Source: Lepidodermella squamata
Lineage: Eukaryota; Gastrotricha
Direction: 5' to 3'
DNA: 64,000 bases
NCBI GenBank assembly: GCA_047495785.1
Contig: JBLDXI010000054.1
Span: 4,092,001 to 4,156,000, forward strand
Under the pieces are notes generated by a model. It ran no database searches and had not been told where the DNA came from. It saw nothing but the letters and a program-made list of their open reading frames with translations. The position numbers and the translations under genes are program-made. Positions within the stretch are counted from its first letter, which is position 1. Each line of letters begins with the position of its first letter. Below, piece after piece: positions 59,584-64,000 of this stretch.

Positions 59584-61433
59584 GAAGTAATATTTTTTAA
59601 CTTTCTATGATGTAACAAATAAAATCATCAATAACAAAAACCGTGGTAAGTTGAAAATAATGCGAAGATTGATCCTCGCTAGCTGCTACAGAAATAACAA
59701 TAAGGAAAAAATGTTCATTGCCATTTAGAGGAAAAGTAAATCGTCATATTGCTCGAAATGAATTTGTAACTTGTGACCGATCAGCTTTTATTCCTGTTAA
59801 CTGATGGATCAACTTGATTTCTACCAACCCAAAAAAAGAGGTGAAATTGGCACCGGAACCCACTCACAAGTGTCATGCGACTCTAATTATGTGCATCATC
59901 AGATCAATTATGTAGAATTATATAGATAATTAGGAACTATGATTAAAAACACAGAATATCTCGAAAGGAATCGTCGTCTTACTGAGTTACATGTAGTATG
60001 AGTATTACACACGCTCGACCTGGCTTGCTGGATCGCGATTCCTTTCCTTTGCCGCACTGTTGCTGGGTGAGGGCTGGGGTAATAGGCTATACGAAAAAAC
60101 CTTCAACCTTTGCCTTCAAACGTTGTCGGTGATTCTAGTGACATTAACTCGGCACACACAAAGACAAATAAGTATTATGAATAATTTGTTTAAGCTGTCG
60201 ATTACAAGCGAGGAAATTGTAAAATTGTTCGCGACTTGAAGAATAGGTACCAAATAAAAAATACGCGAGAAGAGTACTTAAGCGAATAGTTCAGCAATCA
60301 CTATCAAGCCATAACCGATAGCAGATAGCAGAAGAGATTGAACAATAATCAATAGCAAATCTCGACAACTCGAATACAATCAGCAATCAAAGCCTCTTCG
60401 CAAAATTCAATACTTCAGTCATGCTCTTCCTGTCAAGTCCTGGCATGCCCCAGTCCAGTTGGCTAGAGATAATTCTAACCTGGAATGGGCAAAAAATCTC
60501 GGTAAAGCACGAGCCACCTTACCGAAACTTATCGGCCAAGAACTCGGGAATTTCAACGAGCTGTTTCGCGTCCGCTGTGATCACACCTACAGCTGTATCC
60601 CGAAAATTGAAACCCAACCCGGGGTTGGGGGTTGGGGTTTGCCCGAAGCAATTTTATGTTACAACGAACAATGACCAATGACATGAGACCTGACCAGAAC
60701 GAGAGAAGTAGCTGCCGAACAATAGAACTTGAGAAAAATGCGGACGGTGTGACCTCCTAGGGCTTAGAGCACTGCAGCATTTTCTAAACGTGTGACGTAT
60801 AACTTATTACTAGCAAGAAACCTTAGTTCTAAAGCGGGGCGATGCTGTGAATTGAGAGCGACACTATGGGCAGGTCCCGGGTTACCGGGGACTGCTGTTA
60901 GTCGGCAGACCCCCTCCCCGTTTTTCTCTGTTTGTCCTTGACGCCCGCGGCAAATGCCGTTCGTTTCATTTACATTCTTCAAAATTTGTTAAACGTTAGT
61001 TGAGTAATATAAAAATTGAATAAAAATTTAAAGTGACCTTGACAATTTTATTTTCGATTTTTTGGCGCGTGACTTCGGGTTTCCCGTCAGGCGATACCGA
61101 CCTGTCGAATTAATGCGTGAAAATTTGTCAGGATTCAGTTGACGATTCAGGATTAGTGAATATCGAAAAACTAGCATGGTATTGCATTCAGAAATGGAAC
61201 AGTTACATTAATAAGTTGATACTATTTTGCTTTGCGGAGCAACCCAGCTGCGTACAAATATCTGCCTAATTTCGGAAGTGCGCCAAAATATCGGTATCGG
61301 TGTAGTGCGCGCACTTGCGCGATAATTAGCAGACCATCAGACGCACACGCAGAATGGTCGTAATGATCGTGTGGCAAATGGAAGTGCGTAAGTAAGAAGT
61401 GTGTAGGATTGATTGATGGACAATTTTAGTCAG

Positions 61434-61606
61434 ACGTTATTCTTCGCTGCCAATGACCGCAACATTGGGTGATCAGAATTATTCCGCAACCATAAGCCTG
61501 ACACCTCGCTGGAAAAATCAGTCAGATGTTGCCTTCCAATTGGAGAGTTCAAATATTAGCAGAAAATCGATTAACATTGGTACATTGATTGAAACATTGG
61601 TTGTTG
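61434..61606. repeat. Diverged direct repeat, copy 1
   Basis: Shares order and many blocks with 62713-62902: TTCGCTGCC, GCAACCAT, CTCGCT, TGTTGCCTT, AGAAAATCGAT and GAAACATT. Similarity by eye is about 65-70%. Likely two old copies of one element. Confidence 0.6.
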
Positions 61607-61643
61607 ATGGTTTATAGTCATGTTTAAGAAAAACACATTTGCT

Positions 61644-61737
61644 TTACGCGCACTTGCTTCGCAGTGCGACGTAATGGGCAGGTCCCAATTATTTTCCCTT
61701 CTGGTATCTGCTGGGATCCTGAACTGGTGATCATTTG
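61644..61737. repeat. Inverted-repeat arm A
   Basis: Bases 61644-61695 are an exact 52-bp reverse complement of 63702-63753. 61713-61737 matches 63664-63688 with one mismatch; the stretch between is diverged. Confidence 0.85.
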
Positions 61738-61743
61738 AACAGT

Positions 61744-61789
61744 GGGACTGTTTACATGCTCGCTTTCGCTCGCATATGTAAACAGTCCC
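61744..61789. repeat. Short hairpin
   Basis: GGGACTGTTTACAT (61744-61757) pairs perfectly with ATGTAAACAGTCCC (61776-61789) around an 18-base loop. Directly next to the long inverted repeat. Confidence 0.8.
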
Positions 61790-61800
61790 AAAGCTTCTCC

Positions 61801-61973
61801 ATATCGTTCGTGGCGCGGAAGAACCCGCACTTCGATGATTTTTTGCCCTGACTGTACCCCGCGAGTACAGCATAACGCACAGTATTGCATATAGTATCCA
61901 AGGCTGTACTCCGGCAGTACAGTCAGGGCAAAAAATCATCGAAGTGCGGGTTCTTCCGCGCCACGAACGATAT
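61801..61973. mobile_element. Perfect long inverted repeat (foldback/MITE-like)
   Basis: 61801-61857 is an exact 57-bp reverse complement of 61917-61973, with a 59-bp spacer. The pairing resumes inward through AGTACAGC / GCTGTACT after a 6-base mismatch block. No coding capacity. Perfect arms imply recent origin or gene-conversion-like repair. Confidence 0.85.
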
Positions 61974-62712
61974 GATGAAGATTTATCAGTCTTATTTTCT
62001 GTCATTTTTACCATCCACTTTCCCCCTCGCATTAGCAGTGTCGCCTATAATCTTCATAGTCGTTTATCGTTTATCGTATGATCGTTTCCATCTTTTATAT
62101 CCCCTTTTTTCCTAACAAAAGTAATAATGATAGTTTTTCAAGAGTTGAAGAAAATCGGCTTAGCCACAGCCGAGTCGAGATACCTCAGAATAACGCAAAA
62201 TTCCTTACCAACCGTCGATATAAACGATGGCCATATCCCATATCGTGCCTTTACTATTTTTTGCTCTTCATTTTGTTTTAAAATAATATGCGACGATATA
62301 CAAACGTTTACATGGGCAGTAAGTCATTTGAAAGGGCATGATAACCGCGCTCGTATAGCTCCGCTATTCCCGCATAGACATAATTTAAGATAGACTGACT
62401 ACCCCTTTCATTCCCTTCATACACCAATGTAAATCCCATGTACATATTGCAATGCTTCTTACCGACTCGTTTGAACGAATCTGCATGAAGAATGAAAATA
62501 ACAAAATTTCCTTAATCTTCGCGTTATATTAGCATTGATTTTTTGATACAAGCCTCCAGTCAACAGATTGCGTATAGCTTGAAGTTAAAGTTGGTCTTGC
62601 AGAGAATTCCCGATAAAATAGTGATTGTGCCATCTGAGCAGTAAAACATTGCTTGACTTTCTAACAGAATCAACCACACTGTTAAATTATACAAAGATAA
62701 TCTGTCACCACA

Positions 62713-62902
62713 ACGTTTTTATTCGCTGCCGATGATAGTAACATTAGGTAAACAATAATTATACCGCAACCATTTACGTCTTACACCTTGCAACTCGCTA
62801 TAGAAAATAATATAGTGTCACCTGTTGCCTTTCTAACTGAAGAATTCGAATGTTAGCCGACAGAAAATCGATCAATAAAATAGAAACATTGTTGAAACAT
62901 TA
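62713..62902. repeat. Diverged direct repeat, copy 2
   Basis: Partner of 61434-61606 in the same orientation, about 1.28 kb apart, with small insertions relative to copy 1. Confidence 0.6.
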
Positions 62903-63663
62903 CTTTTTGAGAGTTCTGTATATTTGTCGTATCGTATAACGCAATTTCTCCCAATAGCCGATTGAGATATCCCAATGAGCAATCCGAATTGTTCCCAACG
63001 TCATTTTCAGCTATTTTAAACAGTTTTTTTTTAATTTGGAAACCAAGCAAGATTGCAGAATAGCCCTTCTAGCAGAGCCCATTTTCCCTAATAACTTGTT
63101 CCGTAACTGCGTGTTCTATGAGTTATTAAAAAGCTAGCATATTTTCACTGTAACAGTCTTCTGGCCTTCTAGGTCCATTTAAACTCTTTATTAATCAATT
63201 TGCAGACCAATTGATAGGGCTCTTCGGGCTCTTTAATATGATGTGATACATTATAATTCAATAACCTGAAGGCTGATGAAAACAATAGGCAAAAAGCAAC
63301 TTTCGGATTGCTCATTGAGACATCTCTATCGGCAATTGGGGGATTGCCAATACAATATACAATTATTACGAAACACATGCGAACTTGTCCAATGCATTAC
63401 AATGATGAAACATTTATCAGCCTCAATTCTACCATGAACTTACTAAAATTTGGTCACATTTTGACATATTCTGTTATTCGTAACGTTGAGCCATTTACCA
63501 CCAAATTTTTGAAAGTAATATCCTATCAAAGTCGTTCCCAGAGACTTTGAGTCCCAGACCTTACGACAGACCTTAGGAAGAAGACTGCTTAGGAGGATTC
63601 TTGATTTCGTTTCGAAATGTAAAATCTATGCGCTTGGTCCAGGTTCGGACGAAATGATATGTG

Positions 63664-63753
63664 CAAATGATCGCCAGTTCAGGATCCCATTTCCAGGAGG
63701 AAAAATAATTGGGACCTGCCCATTACGTCGCACTGCGAAGCAAGTGCGCGTAA
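63664..63753. repeat. Inverted-repeat arm B
   Basis: Reverse complement of arm A (61644-61737), 1.93 kb away. The pair could be the ends of one DNA element or two opposed copies of a short element. Confidence 0.85.
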
Positions 63754-64000
63754 GACAATAGCACTCTTCCTGGCATCAAGACAGACGCGCGACGGTGCTG
63801 GGGGTGCGGGCCAACAAAACCCCAGAAGATCAAGGTCTAAGGAAACTGCGACTAATAATAGTCATAAATATTAATTTAAAATTTAAAAGAGCATTAATTC
63901 AATCTTTTGTTAACAAAAAATTTATATTTAAAAATCTGTCGAAGATTTCAAATTCAAATCGCGGCCAGGTCTTTTTGTTTCGGCATTCCCGCCATTTTTG

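Larger units (their letters stand above)
59584..64000. other. Repeat-rich, gene-free end of the window
   Basis: About 4.4 kb with no gene I can support. It carries direct and inverted repeats described separately. A 71-75 codon frame near 60459-60674 has a regular appearance (LARDNSNLEWAKNLGK) but no known family. 60868-60880 shares ATGGGCAGGTCCC with the inverted-repeat arms at 61.6 and 63.7 kb. Confidence 0.5.

Noticed and set aside
60421-60681. Overlapping 71- and 86-codon frames in the repeat region
   Set aside because: Could be a decayed element gene, but I cannot tie it to any family; left as unassigned.
1-64000. tRNA, rRNA and CRISPR-like arrays
   Set aside because: Scanned by eye for T-loop motifs, rRNA landmarks and regularly spaced repeats; none were convincing. 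A covariance-model scan would be decisive for tRNAs.

Overview
The window is nuclear DNA of a small-genome invertebrate. Genes are split by very short GT-AG introns (mostly 41-66 bp), carry animal domain architectures, and use AATAAA signals. Many start codons lie 9-60 bases downstream of a splice-acceptor-like TTTTAG/TTTCAG, and several genes sit head to tail 130-450 bp apart. That pattern resembles spliced-leader trans-splicing and operons. With a DMSR-like peptide GPCR and a CES-2/PAR-like bZIP factor it suggests a nematode, probably not Caenorhabditis because a YTHDC1-type m6A reader and a canonical RAP1 are present. This assignment is inference; no ribosomal or mitochondrial marker is in the window.

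Layout. 0-6 kb (minus): RAP1/TERF2IP-like telomere protein followed by cytosolic isoleucyl-tRNA synthetase. 6.8-12 kb (minus): two MGAT4-type N-acetylglucosaminyltransferase genes in tandem, one with a degraded metal-binding motif. 12-14 kb: an 847-bp terminal-inverted-repeat element and gene-poor DNA. 14-21 kb (plus): a small Cys-rich four-exon gene, a C12orf56-like gene and a catalase-fold gene that has lost catalytic residues. 23-27.4 kb (plus): a large protein with a Ser-rich N-terminus, a CARD-like domain and RNase-inhibitor-type leucine-rich repeats. 28-31 kb (minus): YTHDC1. 31.9-45.9 kb (minus): MON2 in 11 coding exons, with a PAR/CES-2 bZIP gene and a DMSR-like GPCR gene nested on the opposite strand in its two largest introns. 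46.4-48 kb (minus): TMEM43. 49.3-49.8 kb: a 5'-truncated LINE tail with poly(A). 51-58.2 kb (plus): UBXN6, SLC35C1, GLRX3, TMEM129 and IDH3B, a likely five-gene operon. 58.8-59.6 kb (minus): TMEM41B. 59.6-64 kb: repeats, including a perfect 57-bp inverted repeat and arms about 2 kb apart.

Most genes are housekeeping genes of the secretory and ER system (MGAT4, MON2, SLC35C1, TMEM129, UBXN6, TMEM41B), mitochondrial and redox metabolism (IDH3B, GLRX3) and RNA or chromosome biology (YTHDC1, RAP1, IARS1). The least ordinary loci are the catalase-like pseudoenzyme, the CARD-LRR protein without a NACHT module, the divergent MGAT4 copy and the putative operon. Exon models were built by hand from splice signals, reading phase and remembered family similarity; no alignment or RNA evidence was available.
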